DNA of 64,000 nt, taken from the NCBI RefSeq assembly GCF_004210375.1, contig NC_134829.1, positions 32,318,034 through 32,382,033 of the forward strand. Reading direction: 5' to 3'. Made by a program: the position numbers and the translations under genes. The notes under the pieces are model-generated. The model ran no database searches and was not told the DNA's origin. It saw only the letters and a program-made list of their open reading frames with translations. This DNA comes from Tachypleus tridentatus. Lineage: Eukaryota; Arthropoda; Merostomata; Xiphosura; Limulidae. Positions 34,811 to 47,821 of the stretch are shown in pieces (position 1 is the stretch's first letter; each line of letters opens with the position of its first letter).

Positions 34811-35640
34811 TAATATGTATATAGATAGAAAGATATTAAGCCATATGTTTTCAATGAATGATTCTTTTATCCCACTGTAGTTTTCTATGAAGTCTCACAT
34901 ATATTTTAAACATCTTTATAAAGTATAATTTTAGTATAACTTGTATATGATTTTTATTATAGATTTATTTGTCCCTTATTACCATTTATTATGAAACAGA
35001 GTATTAATACATATAATAAGATATGATTGAGAGTACATTAATAAAACCAGCTGTAGTTTTTATAAAATTACTGAACAAAATATTATTTTGATAACTTAAC
35101 AAAACTTGGCATTTATGAGTTATAAGAAATACTCTACCATAATGTCTAGAACTTTAGTTCTTATTTGTATTTTGTCGTTTTAATTTACCATTAAACTCCA
35201 AACATATTTTGAAGTAGAGTGATAGAGGTTTATAGCATAAGTTTACTTGTGTTTAATGTTTAGTGAGGAACCTACTAAACTGTATAATTAATTCAAAAAT
35301 GCAAGTAGGCGAGTTCTGATTTTAATTATTAACCTTTAAATGTAATTCTTACCTGATGTACACTTGATACTGTGGTACAGAATACTGTTATCATTAAAAT
35401 CAGAACTTTCATATTGTAAAAGTTTCTGTATTGTATTTTTGATTAGTATTCTTGTCTTACTAACTGAGATCGTAGTATTCACACAAGTTTTATCAAACAT
35501 TTTAAGACTTGTTTAGCAGCAACTGATGTGTAGTCTAAATATATGTGTATTCTCCTTAATTTAAATTTAGATATCCTTTTGGTAGAAAACAGCAGGTACA
35601 TTTCTTTCTTTATAATCAGTTATTTTTAGTACAAAATGAA
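34811..35640. other. No gene seen
   Basis: AT-rich, unique-looking sequence; could hold promoter or 5' UTR of the putative gene starting at 35648, but no core motif is convincing. Confidence 0.3.
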
Positions 35641-35647
35641 ATATCAG

Positions 35648-35775
35648 AATGGAAAGACATATTTTAGTCCCTCAGTGCACCTTGTTTAGAGGATGCATTT
35701 TGACTTATTTTTGCCAAGGTTGTCCATTCATCCTTAATAAAGATGCTAGTGATATGGAATTGTTGCAGCTTTGGG
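35648..35775 (+). CDS. Putative exon 1 of an unrecognised gene
   Basis: An ATG at 35649 with A at -3 and G at +4 opens 42 codons, a Cys-rich stretch (LFRGCILTYFCQGCPFILN) then SDMELLQLW. It ends at a strong donor (G|GTAAGT at 35776) in phase 1. Upstream the frame is closed by TGA at 35637, so the ATG is either the true start or the exon begins after the ATATCAG at 35641-35647. It joins in frame to the exon at 45810. The 81-bp minisatellite would lie in the following intron. No domain recognised. Confidence 0.4.
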
Positions 35776-35845
35776 GTAAGTTACAGGGGGATATGGAACA
35801 TGTTCAGGTATTTGAAGTGTACACCAAGTACTAATATCATACAAC

Positions 35846-36890
35846 AACAACAAAACAAAACTGCTTGAAATGATAGTATTTATAAAATATCAGTGTACTA
35901 CTTGTATGGTGTGTAGTTTGTATGACAACAACAAAACAAAACTGCTTGAAATGATAGTATTTATAAACTAGCAGTGTACCACTTGTATGGTATGTAGTTT
36001 GTATGACAACAACAAAACAAAACTGCTTGAAATGATAGTATTTATAAAATATCAGTTATACCACTTGTGTGGTATGTAGTTTGTATGACAACAGCACAAC
36101 AAAACTGCTTGAAATGATAGTATTTATAAAATATCAGTGTACCACTTGTATGGTATGTAGTTTGTATGACAACAACAAAACAAAACTGCTTGAAATGATA
36201 GTATTTATAAAATATCAGTATACCACTTGTATGGTATGTAGTTTGTATGACAACAACACAACAAAACTGCTTGAAATGATAGTATTTATAAAATATCAGT
36301 GTACCACTTGTATGGTATGTAGTTTGTATGACAACAACAAAACAAAACTGCTTGAAATGATAGTATTTATAAAATATCAGTGTACTGCTTGTGTGGTATG
36401 TAGTTTGTATGACAACAACACAACAAAACTGCTTGAAATGATAGTATTTATAAAATATCAGTGTACTACTTGTGTGGTATGTAGTTTGTATGACAACAAC
36501 AAAACAAAACTGCTTGAAATGATAGTATTTATAAAATATCAGTGTACCACTTGTGTGGTATGTAGTTTGTATGACAACAACAAAACAAAACTGCTTGAAA
36601 TGATAGTATTTATAAAATATCAGTGTACCACTTGTGTGGTATGTAATTTGTATGACAACAACAAAACAAAACTGCTTGAAATGATAGTATTTATAAAATA
36701 TCAGTGTACCACTTGTGTGGTATGTAGTTTGTATGACAACAACAAAACAAAACTGCTTGAAATGATAGTATTTATAAAATATCAGTGTACTACTTGTATG
36801 GTGTGTAGTTTGTATGACAACAACAAAACAAAACTGCTTGAAATGATAGTATTTATAAAATATCAGTGTACTGCTTGTGTGGTATGTAGT
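35846..36890. repeat. Minisatellite, 81-bp unit, ~13 copies
   Basis: The unit carries GTAGTTTGTATGACAACAAC, AAAACTGCTTGAAATGATAG and AAATATCAGTGTACCACTTG. Copies are almost identical; recurrent variants are AAA/ACA in the CAACAACAAAAC run and TGTATGG/TGTGTGG. As 81 is divisible by three, one frame stays open across 11 units (36069-36950), giving a 27-residue repeat. I regard this as a by-product. Confidence 0.96.
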
Positions 36891-37480
36891 TCAGCATTTG
36901 AACATACACCACTGATATTGCTAATGAACTTCAAAAAGCAGAAACTATAATTGCACAACTGTTTTTCAAACTTACAGTTCATAGTACATAACTGTCTAAG
37001 TCAGGAGCAAGATAAAAATGTATTATTGTACCATATACTGATTTTACTCATTCTACATATAATACAGCAGTAGTGGTAAATTATATAAGATAACAAATTA
37101 GGAACTTTGTGAGAGTAACTGAAGGACCCAAACCATATTAATGGGAATTAAAATCTGTTTTACTATCTGAAGAAAGTGGAAACGTACTTGAATGGTCATT
37201 CTATGCAGGTAAAAATGAAAATAGTAATGATATATCAGTCATCCACAGGCTTATATGAAAGTAATGACACCATACTTTAATACAGGGCATGAATTGTATC
37301 TATAAACTAATTGCACTAGTATGTCCTTGGCTAAAGGACTGTCTAATCAAGACACAAGATGATATAGTACTATGAATGTTGGCCACAATGGCATGCTGGA
37401 AGCTTTGAAACTCTCTCATTTCTCAGGAAAGGTGATGATCTTGTGACCATGAGGAAAGAAAAACTGATTGTGTGCAAAAA

Positions 37481-37848
37481 CTTTATTATTTCATTATCTG
37501 TATTCACAAGTCACCTCCGAAAAACTGACCTACATGTAACATAACTTACCTGTTGAGAGAGGTTATGAACAAAAAAGTGTATAACATAACATAAGTACAT
37601 GCCTAAAGGTTTAACTTCTGTTTTTACTTGTATGAACAGGTGAATTCACCCATAAGAATAAGTTCTTTATTATTTCATTATCTGTATTCACAAGTCACCT
37701 CCGAAAAACTGACCTACATGTAACATAACTTACCTGTTGAGAGAGGTTATGAACAAAGAAGTGTATAACATAACATAAGTACATGCCTAAAGGTTTAACT
37801 TCTGTTTTTACTTGTATGAACAGGTGAATTCACCCATAAGAATGAGTT
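37481..37848. repeat. 184-bp tandem duplication
   Basis: Two adjacent copies (37481-37664 and 37665-37848), starting CTTTATTATTTCATTATC, differ by only a few bases. No coding content. Within each copy GTATAACATAACATAAGTAC is conserved. Confidence 0.93.
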
Positions 37849-37849
37849 A

Positions 37850-40800
37850 TTGAGTATGAATGTCAGTTGACCTACGAGTGAACATTAAGTTTGTTTAGCA
37901 TTATTTTCTTTATTTATTTTTGTATTAGAGTTAGCTCTGTAGATTTATGTTAACTTTGGGGCATTATTGTAGTAAAACTCAGGATATACAAGTCTAGGTT
38001 ATGGGTAGGAAGAGAAAACACACAAGCAGGTGCTTTTTGGTTTAATAAAATATTTGACTCTCCAGCTAGCTACACTGTTTTTTTGGTGGTGTTTTTCTAC
38101 AAGTACATGATTACTTGCCCTGTGGGTAATTTGGTGTATTACTTGAATTTTATAATAAGGTATTGTTGCTTGCATTGTAATTTGTGTTGACTTTTATTAA
38201 ACATTTGTATTCTGTGTGAATCTGTGACCTATCTCATTCTTGGTGGCCCAACCTCTATGCTTTTTGAAAGACACATCTGCTTATGAGATCTGCTAATCTT
38301 CAGTTGTTGTTAGACAGAATTATATATTCCTTAAAAGACAGAGGAAATGGAAGAGGGCTGTTAACGTGGGTTGAAAACCTTTAGTGATATCTCAGTAAAG
38401 GAAGAACATAAGAGACTGAAAGTTTATACCCTGACAACTCAATAATTATATCGTGTTTCTACTTGAATAAATGATCTGAAACTCTTCTAACAGAAGAGAA
38501 AAATGTATGCATGAGAAAACACAGCACCATCAAGTCATGTGACTGAAAAGTGCAGACTGAGAATATATTTAAATATTTCCTTTTGAAATTGAGAAAAATC
38601 TTAGATAATATAAAACTTAATTTTTAATGCAACATTAAAAACAGGTGGGGCATGTACACTAAGCCTATCCATATCCAGAGATTAAGTATGTTATATTAAA
38701 ACAATTTTGGAGCCTCACCATACCGAAGAAAAAAGAATAGTTTGGTGGATTTAATTAGCACATATTGCTCAGGATCTTTATAACATTCATGATTTTAATG
38801 CAGTCCAGCACCAAAAGTCTTAATCTTTGAAAAGACATCCATGATTGAAAAAGGTGTAAATCATATGTTTTAATTCTATTTGCACTTTTATTCATCTTTA
38901 AAAGCTAATATTTAATTGTACCAAGCATGGCATTCCATGAACAAAATAGTTCCTGGTATATGATGTAAAACTTCAAAACTGCAAGAAATACCAAACACAA
39001 AATAATGCAACAATCAATTAACCTGAGAAAAAAATGACTTGAAGACATAGCAAGTGAACAAGGTTGTCATAAATCATTTTTCAAATTAATATATATTCCC
39101 CCCTTTTTTTCCTTTTTTTTGTGAGGCCTAACCATTCTCTTCACAATTTGGTCTCCTTGGCTTTTGAAGAATAAAATGTCTAGTGATTTTTCAGTTGTAA
39201 TCACTTCTCTAGCCACAGTCTTTCTTTACTGTCCTTGTCACAAGGTGTTTAGCAGGTTACATTCAAAATTTAATTAAGTTACTTTTTGTTTGTTTATGTT
39301 ATATCACTTAGTATAGCATTAAATCATAGCTAGTAATCCATATTTTAATAGTTAACATTGTAAAAAATTTACAAAACGTAAACTCCATCATAACATCACA
39401 CACACAACAAAATACTTTTAGAAATGTAAAGAGAGATGACACCATAACAATTTCTTTAGTAGAAGAGGTAATACAACTGTAATCATAGACAAATAATTTC
39501 TAAATTCCAAACTGTAGTTAAAGGTGATTAATATATAATATATGTGAAAGTTAAATGTAACCCAACTGTTAATACACAAAAAATAAACACCTGACAATAC
39601 ATCAGAAAGAAAATGGAACAGAAACAAATGATAGTCTGCCACAGAACAACTCCAAACATATATGGTCTTCCTGATATTCTAGAAACAAGACTACTTTTTC
39701 TGTTCTTTAGTTAATTGGAGAGATATACTATGTCACAAACCAATTAATTAGTATTTTGTGACAGCATTCTCACTACTTTTTTTATAAATGCTCTGTCATC
39801 TGTGAAAGTGATAATATACTCATGGAACACCCTAGACTCACAATCTTCATGATAATACTACCCAAAACCTTGTGCATCAACCCAGCTTTTTTTAACATAA
39901 AGATAAATACTATCAACAACAAGAAGACCTAGCTATGGGCTCATCCATACTCTTAGTACTTTGTAGTCTTTACATGGAACATTTTGAAGATAAGATGCCC
40001 ATGATTTGTTTAAGACATGCTGATGATATATTCTTAATATTGCCATATAGTAAAGTTTCAAGAATACATGATCCAAAATAACAAGCAACATTCTGCAGTG
40101 TAAATCCACAATGAAAATAATGGCATGTAAGTTTTTATTTGTAGAAAATTTTGTTACCAAGACACACATAACTTGTATACTACAGGCAATCCCAGGTACA
40201 GGTAAGTACCCTGACTACTTGATAACAAACTATTAAAATGTTGTAACAACAGTATTTAAATTGTTTGTTGCATAATTACAGAAATATCTTTAATATCCAT
40301 GATTCCAATAAAGATGAATAAAAAACATATTGCATGTTGTGGATGGTTAGTACACATGATAAAGAAGACACATACAGAGTAAGCAGGAATAAAATTAAAG
40401 GAACAGCCATGATCTCTTGGCCTTTTCTGCTGTATTGCTAGTGCCTCTTCAGACTGATAAGAATATTCAAAAACAAGTGTGATTTAGATAGCCAGATTCT
40501 TCACCTTTGGGGAACTTTCTACTCTTTTTTCTCCAATTAATTACATGAGTTTTTCACATTTTTAATGTTGTTTCTGTTTTCTGTGATGTGTTTACTTTAG
40601 TGTGAGATTCATAATTCAGATTGTTTGGTTCTACCCATTTAGCTGACATTGAGGTTCGGGCTCAGCATTTTTATCACAGTTAAGTGTGAGGATTAGTATG
40701 CTTCAACATCCTCCAGGTTTTGACAAGTTTAACATTTCATCACTCTTAAAATTCTTATTTGGATTCCCAAAAATTAGATCTACTGTTACCCCTTTGTGAT

Positions 40801-41330
40801 TTTTATCTTAAGGCTTCTGTATTATCTTCATTTTTAAACGGTTCATCTTAAACTTTTTTACACTTTTCATTACCTTTTCTATTTGCACTTTTTTGTCCTT
40901 CTCTAGACATTTTTTGGATGACCTCAGATCTTTTCTGTGATTAACTTTGGTGAGGATTTCTTCATTGGCCCTTTTCCTACTTTTCTGGCTGCTTGTTGTT
41001 GAGACTTTTTTGGGGAGAGATGAGCTGCTTGCAGGAATTTGTTTCCCTCTGTTTTAATTATGGTTCTATTTTTGCTTGATACCATTTGTGGAGACCTTCC
41101 TTCCCAATTCTTTGGAGTCCTGTGTTGATGTGGTCAATTTGAATACTTTCCTATTTTCCCTTGCAAAATTGTATATCCTACTTCATATCTCCTGATCCTA
41201 TTCCTGTTTCCTATCTTTCCACTTCTGCACTCTGTCATTTTCCTGCACCTCAGTGTTCCCATTTTATCCTCCTGTTTATCCCTTACTTGTTACAAATGTC
41301 AACAGCACTATAGGTGAGTATGCAGTAAGG
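37850..41330. other. No gene seen
   Basis: Mostly AT-rich with short frames. From about 40,650 the sequence becomes T/C-rich, which may be a decayed upstream part of the DIRS-like element. Confidence 0.35.
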
Positions 41331-41339
41331 TTCAGGTCC

Positions 41340-43420
41340 TGAGGAAGTCGGGATCTACTGTTTTGTCAATATTTGGAAAACATTCACTAACAATCTGTAG
41401 GTTCTGTGAATTTTGTCTCTTCAATTCTCATTGCCACTTCCTCTCTTTGTCTCCAGTTTCTTTCCCTACTCCAGGTAATTCTGTTTCAAGTGGTCATCTG
41501 TCTGAGGCAATGAGAAACGTTCTTCCGAAGGAAGTTATCAAGCTGGTGTTTCCTGTTCAGCTGGGTTTTTATATGGATGTTTGGCTCCTTCATTTTTGGT
41601 TTCTTCTTACCATACCTGTTTGCTCTTGGAGGTGATAGCTGTATTGTGTTGGTTAATCACAGTGAAGAAGTTCATCCTTTTCCCTACACATTATCTGGTT
41701 CACTTGGGGGTTTCTTCAATTTTTACCTCAGTCAGGCCAATCCTCCTTCACTGCATTTTCAGGATAGAAAGAAGTTGGTTACCAAAGCCCTATTCTCTGA
41801 TTCTCTTTTTTCAGCTTGAGAGATTCTATCTCTTTGGGGGGGCAATGTTGGCTTCCTTTCCATGCATTCTCTCCAAAAGGATTTCCATAATCAATAATCC
41901 TTGAGATCAACTGATCATCGTTCTTTCTTCCCTTTGGACTGACCATGCTTGGTAGTTGGAATGAAACAATACTCTGGTTGGTGTTCTTCTTTTATTTCCT
42001 CATCCATACCTGTTATCCTTCTTTGTGTTGGTTAGCCCCCTGCTAGCACAGCAGTAAGTCTACAGATTTACAACACTAAAATCAGAGGTTCGATTCCCCT
42101 TGGTTGGCTCAGCAGATAGCCTAATGTGGCTTTGCTATAAGAAAACATACTTTCTTGGTTGGGTACATATTATCAGTATCCAAGATATTTCCAAGAGTTG
42201 GTTGTTGGAATTCATATCAATAGTTTGGAGCTATTTATCAAAGTATGTTTCTTTCCTCCATCGTCTGAGAGGGATGGTGGTTATGGTCAATTCTGACAAC
42301 TCTGCAGTAATCTCAACATTATCAAGAAGGAAGTATCAAATCTAGGTCCATTTGTTTTTGAACTATGAAGTTCATTATCTGAGCCCACTATGTGTGTTCT
42401 CAGAAAAATAATCTCCCTCATTCAAACCACTTTGTATTTACTTCTCTTGGTGGCTCAGCCTTGGTTCCCTCTTTTGGAGGCATCTACAGTTATATGTTTT
42501 GCTCTTCCTTTTTCTTCTTCTCTCATTTATCAATCTCATTAGGATGTCTTTCATTTTGTTATGATCCTTTCATATTTCTTTCTCACCATACCTGTCTTGT
42601 GCCTGATTGGGATCTCATTGTCCATCCTTCTTGCCTTTTCCAACCTCTCTTTGCCCTTTATGAGCTTACCCTCTAGATCTGTTTCATTCTCCTCCTGGTT
42701 TGCAGTTGTAGGGCAGATCTTTTGTGACTGATGTTTCCTGCATCCTTTCTTACAGTACGTGTATTAGGCTATACTCAACAATTCTTTCTTTCCTGAGAAC
42801 TTCACTACTTGTTAGGATGATTCTGCCTTTGCTCCCTTTTCCATCCCTTCCATTTCTCATATTTATTCTAGGTCTGTCCTAGATTGCTATCTGTATTTTT
42901 GGGGGATCTGCAGTGCTATGTGGCTCATAGATCTTCCTTTCATATTTCCTTTTCCTGTTTATTTATTCCCTGGAACCTTTTTTTGTCACATAATCTTTTC
43001 CCCCATCACTCTTAAAGGTTGGGTCCTTTAGCTTATGATGTTTTCCTAGTCTATCCTTTCTTCAGAATGGTGTCATCTTTATCACATCATGTTTTTTTCA
43101 GATTTGATCTATTACCATGTTTCAAGCAGTTTTCATCTTCTTCTGGGGAAGATTATTCAGTCTGAAATGTAAACTATTCACCGTGCCATTGTTGCTTATT
43201 ACCTACGCCATTTGGTTATGTCCTCCTTTGATGGATAGTGTCTGAGCAGCCTGTACAATTCTGTCCTTCTTTGATGGATGCTTCCTACAATGATCTCTCA
43301 TTTAATCTTTTTTTTTTATACTGGTCCTTCAACCTACTTATTGTGGGAATCTAGCTATTGTGTTAGAGCAGACAAGCATTTTATCAGAGTTATAATTTTT
43401 TTACACTGAAAATAGATTTC
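41340..43420 (+). mobile_element. DIRS-like retrotransposon remains
   Basis: A pyrimidine-rich, multiply frameshifted region. 42271-42312 encodes GMVVMVNSDNSAVI, matching the RNase H block of DIRS elements (V-x-SDN-x-x-V). 42597-42720 encodes VPDWDLIV...LFALYELTL and then, after a stop, a CSCRADLL-like passage, matching the start of the DIRS tyrosine recombinase. Upstream sequence (41580-41880) may be the RT N-terminus but is too decayed to prove. DIRS elements replicate by RT and integrate with a tyrosine recombinase, not an integrase. A family B SINE is inserted at 42031. Confidence 0.6.
42031..42150 (+). mobile_element. SINE family B (tRNA-Val-like)
   Basis: Starts GTTAGCCCCCTGCTAGCAC; the anticodon context TTTACAA reads UAC. 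Box B GGTTCGATTCC, then GGCTCAGCAGATAGCC and a short GGCTTTGCTATAAG tail. It sits inside the DIRS-like element. Confidence 0.8.
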
Positions 43421-43640
43421 TGATAGATACTTCCTTTCATACACTTCCCATCCTTCCTCCCCACTTCCAGAGTTCTTCTATTTCTTCTGAGCCTAATTTC
43501 ATAAAGTAGTACAGAGGGAGCCAGCTACTCTAGGAGAAAGTGTCTTGCTTATATGTGGTAGAGGGTTGTTGCATGCTCTGTGAATGCTAAATGAACAGCT
43601 TGAGCGTATGATGTATGAATACTAGTGCATGGGAAAAAAT

Positions 43641-43861
43641 TATTTTTAGTGTGTTTAAAAGGGCAGTGGAAGATTGTGAAAAGTGTGAGAAGTAAAAATC
43701 TATCAGTAATTATTTTTAGTGTGTTTAAAAGGGCAGTGGAAGATTGTGAAAAGTGTGAGAAGTAAGAATCTATCAGTAATTATTTTTAGTGTGTTTGAAA
43801 GGGCAGTGGAAGATTGTGAAAAGTGTGAGAAGTAAGAACCTATCAGTAATTATTTTTAGTG
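43641..43861. repeat. Tandem repeat, 70-bp unit, ~3 copies
   Basis: TATTTTTAGTGTGTTTAAAA recurs at 43641, 43711 and 43781, and partly at 43851. Units differ by one or two bases. Confidence 0.92.
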
Positions 43862-43869
43862 TAAGAAAA

Positions 43870-45809
43870 TCATAATTTTCTGTAAAAACTGTACTGTTTA
43901 ATGATTATTAATTTTAGTTATTCATGAGTATTATTTATGTTTGCATAAAAGTTTCTAGTGCATTATATTTTGTTTTTAAATGTAAGCATAATTAGTTAAT
44001 CCACTCTTCTTTCATCTATTGATGTTGCTCTAAGTTTGTCCATATGAACATTTATTTCTTTCACCATCAACAGAATTGGCAATAGCTGACGAATAAATGT
44101 TTTTTTTCTTTAAGAATAGGGATAATTTTCTATTTCTATGAATACAAAATAAAACAAATTTCTACTGCTGTATTCTTTGGCATATTGATATCTCTAAATT
44201 TCTGATTTATAGCAAGCATATGATATACCCTGTAGAATAAAATCTAAGAGGAGTTTTTTGAAACCCAAGTTACTCTTTATTGAATCCTTAATAAATACAC
44301 TTAAGTGACTATGTAACCATGACAGTGGTTGATATTCAGTTGCAATAGTTTTATTCTAAGTGCTTAAAAGTTTCAGTATTTGTAGTTAATGCATTATCCA
44401 GTATCTTTGTGTGTTAAAGATAAAATATAGTAGAAGAAGACAATGAATTAGTGTTTTAGACATAATTGTTCTTTAAGAAAAAAAAACATTTGGTGAAAAG
44501 ATATGTAATGTGCCAAAGTCTAGAAATGTGTATTTATTGTTATTTTACCCAAAGTGAGTTCTGTGAATTATTTGTAGACAAGTCAACTAGGCAAACATTT
44601 CTCTTAATATTAAAAATGTATGAGATAGTCTACTATATGTACAAAAGAGAAAGTTAGAAGAGGTGTGGCATTCTTAGGTGAGTCTGATTTCTGTAAAAGT
44701 ATTATACAAGTGAACTAACTAAATTTTATAACAGGAGGATCAATCAGGAAAAGTGTAGAATAATCTGAATGTAGTTAAACAACATAGCTTTATGCTAAGA
44801 AAACAGATATGCATAGACACTCAATAACCACCTTATGCAGTAAATGTTTGGTATACATGTATGAATCTTCCATAAAAATAACATCCTTCAGTAAATTCTT
44901 AATAAGAGTATAACAACGGTGCATGATTAATCAATAAGACAACTATCAAAATAATAAAAAATACACAGTTTATAAACTAAAACAGAGAAATGCATTCCAA
45001 CATAAAAATAGAACGTATCAGTTAAAAATCTTCCTATAAATTTATTCATCAGTAAGAGCAATTGGTATTTTTTTTTCAGTATTGATAATTATTTTAAATT
45101 ATCTCTTTGTGAAAGTATGTAATTTATGTACATTAAATGCCAACACTTATAATTGAAAATATCAGTTATCTAGGACTGGTATAAGCATTTGATTAATGTC
45201 AATATATCTTCTTAAATGCTGCCTTATGTGATGCACTACATGCAATATTTCTATTAAAATGTAGAAGAGTGAAAACTGCAATAATTCAGTTAATCATGAA
45301 GTAATATTTCTTATTGGCATTTAACTGCTAGAGTTGTTGATACAAACTTAAAAGAGTTATTTTTATATGGAATAACTCTTATATCAGCTTTATTATTATT
45401 GTGCCCATTAATTTAGACATTTTGTTTTCTAACTGTCTTGGTATTTCTGTGCTGCATTTACTCTATAAGTTTGGGGTGGTTTGTAGCTAAAGTTCATAAA
45501 GGAATAGTACATTGCTTACTGATAATTCATGTAAATTTTGGAGGTGAGAGTTTATATAAAGGATAAACTAGGACTTAACTCAGGATTATTCATAAATGTA
45601 TATTAGTTTTGAATATTATTAACCTTCTCTATTGTCTATCAAAAAATGTAGAATTATGAAGTCTTTATTGAGATAAGCAGTTTTTTAATATAGTATAAAA
45701 ATTTTAGTCATGTTTTATTTAGGTATTTTTTAGTATAAAGTTCTGGTCAAAATGTTTAAATTTAAGTGGTATTGGAAAGAGCTATACATTAATATTTGTT
45801 TTTAAATAG
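43870..45809. other. Probable intron of the putative gene; no exon seen
   Basis: AT-rich sequence without splice-bounded open frames. Confidence 0.3.
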
Positions 45810-45943
45810 ACATTAAGATGAATGTGTCTTCAATGGTACAGAAAAATGCATTCAAAACTCAACAAGTTCTCCCATGCTCTAGTTCAAGTAAGCATCACAA
45901 GTTTCCTTCAACGAACCCTAAAATGATTTACAGAAATGAGATG
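45810..45943 (+). CDS. Putative exon 2 of an unrecognised gene
   Basis: Bounded by acceptor TTTGTTTTTAAATAG and donor ATG|GTAAGT. The 134-bp exon is open in the frame reading IKMNVSSMVQKNAFKTQQVL and then a Ser/His/Lys-rich segment ending MIYRNEM. It begins with the last two bases of a codon (phase 1), matching exon 1, and ends in phase 0, matching exon 3. The composition (Ser, Lys, Asn, Gln) suggests a disordered segment. Not recognised. Confidence 0.45.
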
Positions 45944-46019
45944 GTAAGTTCAGTCTTTATAATCCATATAGTACAATATTATGCTTATGTCAAAAACATG
46001 TTAAGAGTTTAGTGAGTTC

Positions 46020-46970
46020 TATGTGTAGGGTTGCTTTAACAAACTGTAGAATACCATACAAATAAAAGAAGCACATGAAATATGAAACATATTAAAGTAC
46101 ATTTGTTTGAATTAGCCAATGGTGAAAGGAACAGTAAAATGCTTTTGGCAAAATTTTGCAAAAAAAAAAGTTGTTCTTAATTGTATATAAAATACAACCT
46201 TTATATTTTGTTTAATATGACATTTTAAAGCTGGTCAAACTGGCAAATTATTAAAATCTAAAAATAATAATTTCTGATAGAATATGATATGCTTCAGATA
46301 TATGTGTTTTTGTTTATTTGCTTTTTAATCTGTTTTCTTTATCAAAAGTGTAGTTTGAACAGCTACTACATAGTTCTGTACTAATTCTTATTTGTAATTA
46401 TTTTGTTTCATTGGTACATCTTAGAGTAAGGTAATAACTGATTTGGCAATATAATTTCAGTTTGTTTAAGCGCTTTTCTCAGAATATGTTTTTTCTGAGA
46501 ATGGAAGTTTTTGTGTATTATATATCTCAAAAAAATAGTTTTAAACTGATTGAAAAAACAACAAACTATTACATCTCTTAAGTGAAAGTAGTATATACAA
46601 TTTGCAAAAATGTTTTTATATTTGTATATATTTCTTCTGGTTTTATTTAGTTAAGTCTGATTTATTATATATATATATTATCTTTTTAATTTGTTTAACA
46701 TGATTACGTGAATACAGTATTTCTTACATAATTAACATATGTCCATGTAGTCAGTGATTAATTACACAATCATTGCATGATCAAGATTTGACTTGCAATA
46801 TGGTACATTACCTCTTTTGCATAAATAGCTATTCTCAATCAGTGCTGCCCTCTATATGCAAACATGCTAATTATCATTTCCCAACAGTCCACCAATGAGA
46901 ATGCAATACATTCTTTTGATTCATGTGACTCCCTCTGTTGAATTCTACCAAACAATAACTTTCATTTGGC
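46020..46970. other. No gene seen
   Basis: AT-rich intron-like sequence with a short (AT)n run near 46668. Confidence 0.35.
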
Positions 46971-46979
46971 AGGACTCCT

Positions 46980-47780
46980 ATCAAGACATTTTTCTTTGGT
47001 TCTCTTTAATTCATATTTGTGGCTTTTAATAGTTTTATTTTTGAGGTGGAATTTCTTCATTAATTTTTTTTTTTATTTTTATATCATGGAATAATTTTCC
47101 AGTGAACTCATTTTTTTGTCTTTGTTTTGTTTCTTCTCACTCAAGTTTTTACCCATCAAACACTTTTGTTTCATTTATACATCAACTATAACTTCTGAGG
47201 TTAATGTTACCATTTTGGGTATCATACTTCCTACTAGCACTATCTCACAGGCTGCAGGTGGAGGAGACTTGATGGATTTATCTGTGATTATCTACTGCGA
47301 GATTGATTGTTATACAAGTTATCCTTCTTCTGAACTGTTCAGGTCAATGAGATTTTGATAGCTTTTTTCCACCGTGATATTTTGCAATGTCTTCCTATAA
47401 CCCATCTGCAGAATCAGCTGGACATAAATATGGCATTTTTAGATCTGATTTCTCAGATATGTGATGTTTTGTCCATTTACCTGGTTTATTATGATCTCAA
47501 TTCTCTGTTCATGATACCTCTTCAGAATATGGTATTCTCACCCTTCCTGGATGTTAGGGTTCATACTGAGAGTGTCTGCATTCCTCTTTTTCCATGGGCT
47601 ACAGATCAATTGGCATTAGCATAAAGTTAAACTGACTGTTTATTTCTTGACTTTCAGCAGTTAGAATCAATTTTAGCCCCATAGGGGGAGGTCCATGATT
47701 TTCTTGTGCACTTATTCCATGCCTGGTTTCCCCTTCTTTATCATACACTTAATTTCATTCTGTAATATTTACTGAATATA
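46980..47780 (+). other. Pyrimidine-rich coding-like relic, possibly 5' part of a DIRS-like element
   Basis: Two adjoining frames (47116-47358 and 47355-47624) encode TISQAAGGGDLMDLSVI and then a longer hydrophobic stretch, with base composition like the DIRS pieces at 41-43 and 62-63 kb and unlike the surrounding sequence. No motif proves the family. The 47-bp array starts immediately downstream. Confidence 0.3.
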
Positions 47781-47821
47781 AATCTACTTTTTAAGGTGAT
47801 TCACAGAGATTCTGAGGGTTT

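Noticed and set aside
36069-36950. 293-codon repeat protein
   Set aside because: Explained by an 81-bp minisatellite with a period divisible by three; the unit is nearly invariant at DNA level, as expected of recent non-coding amplification.
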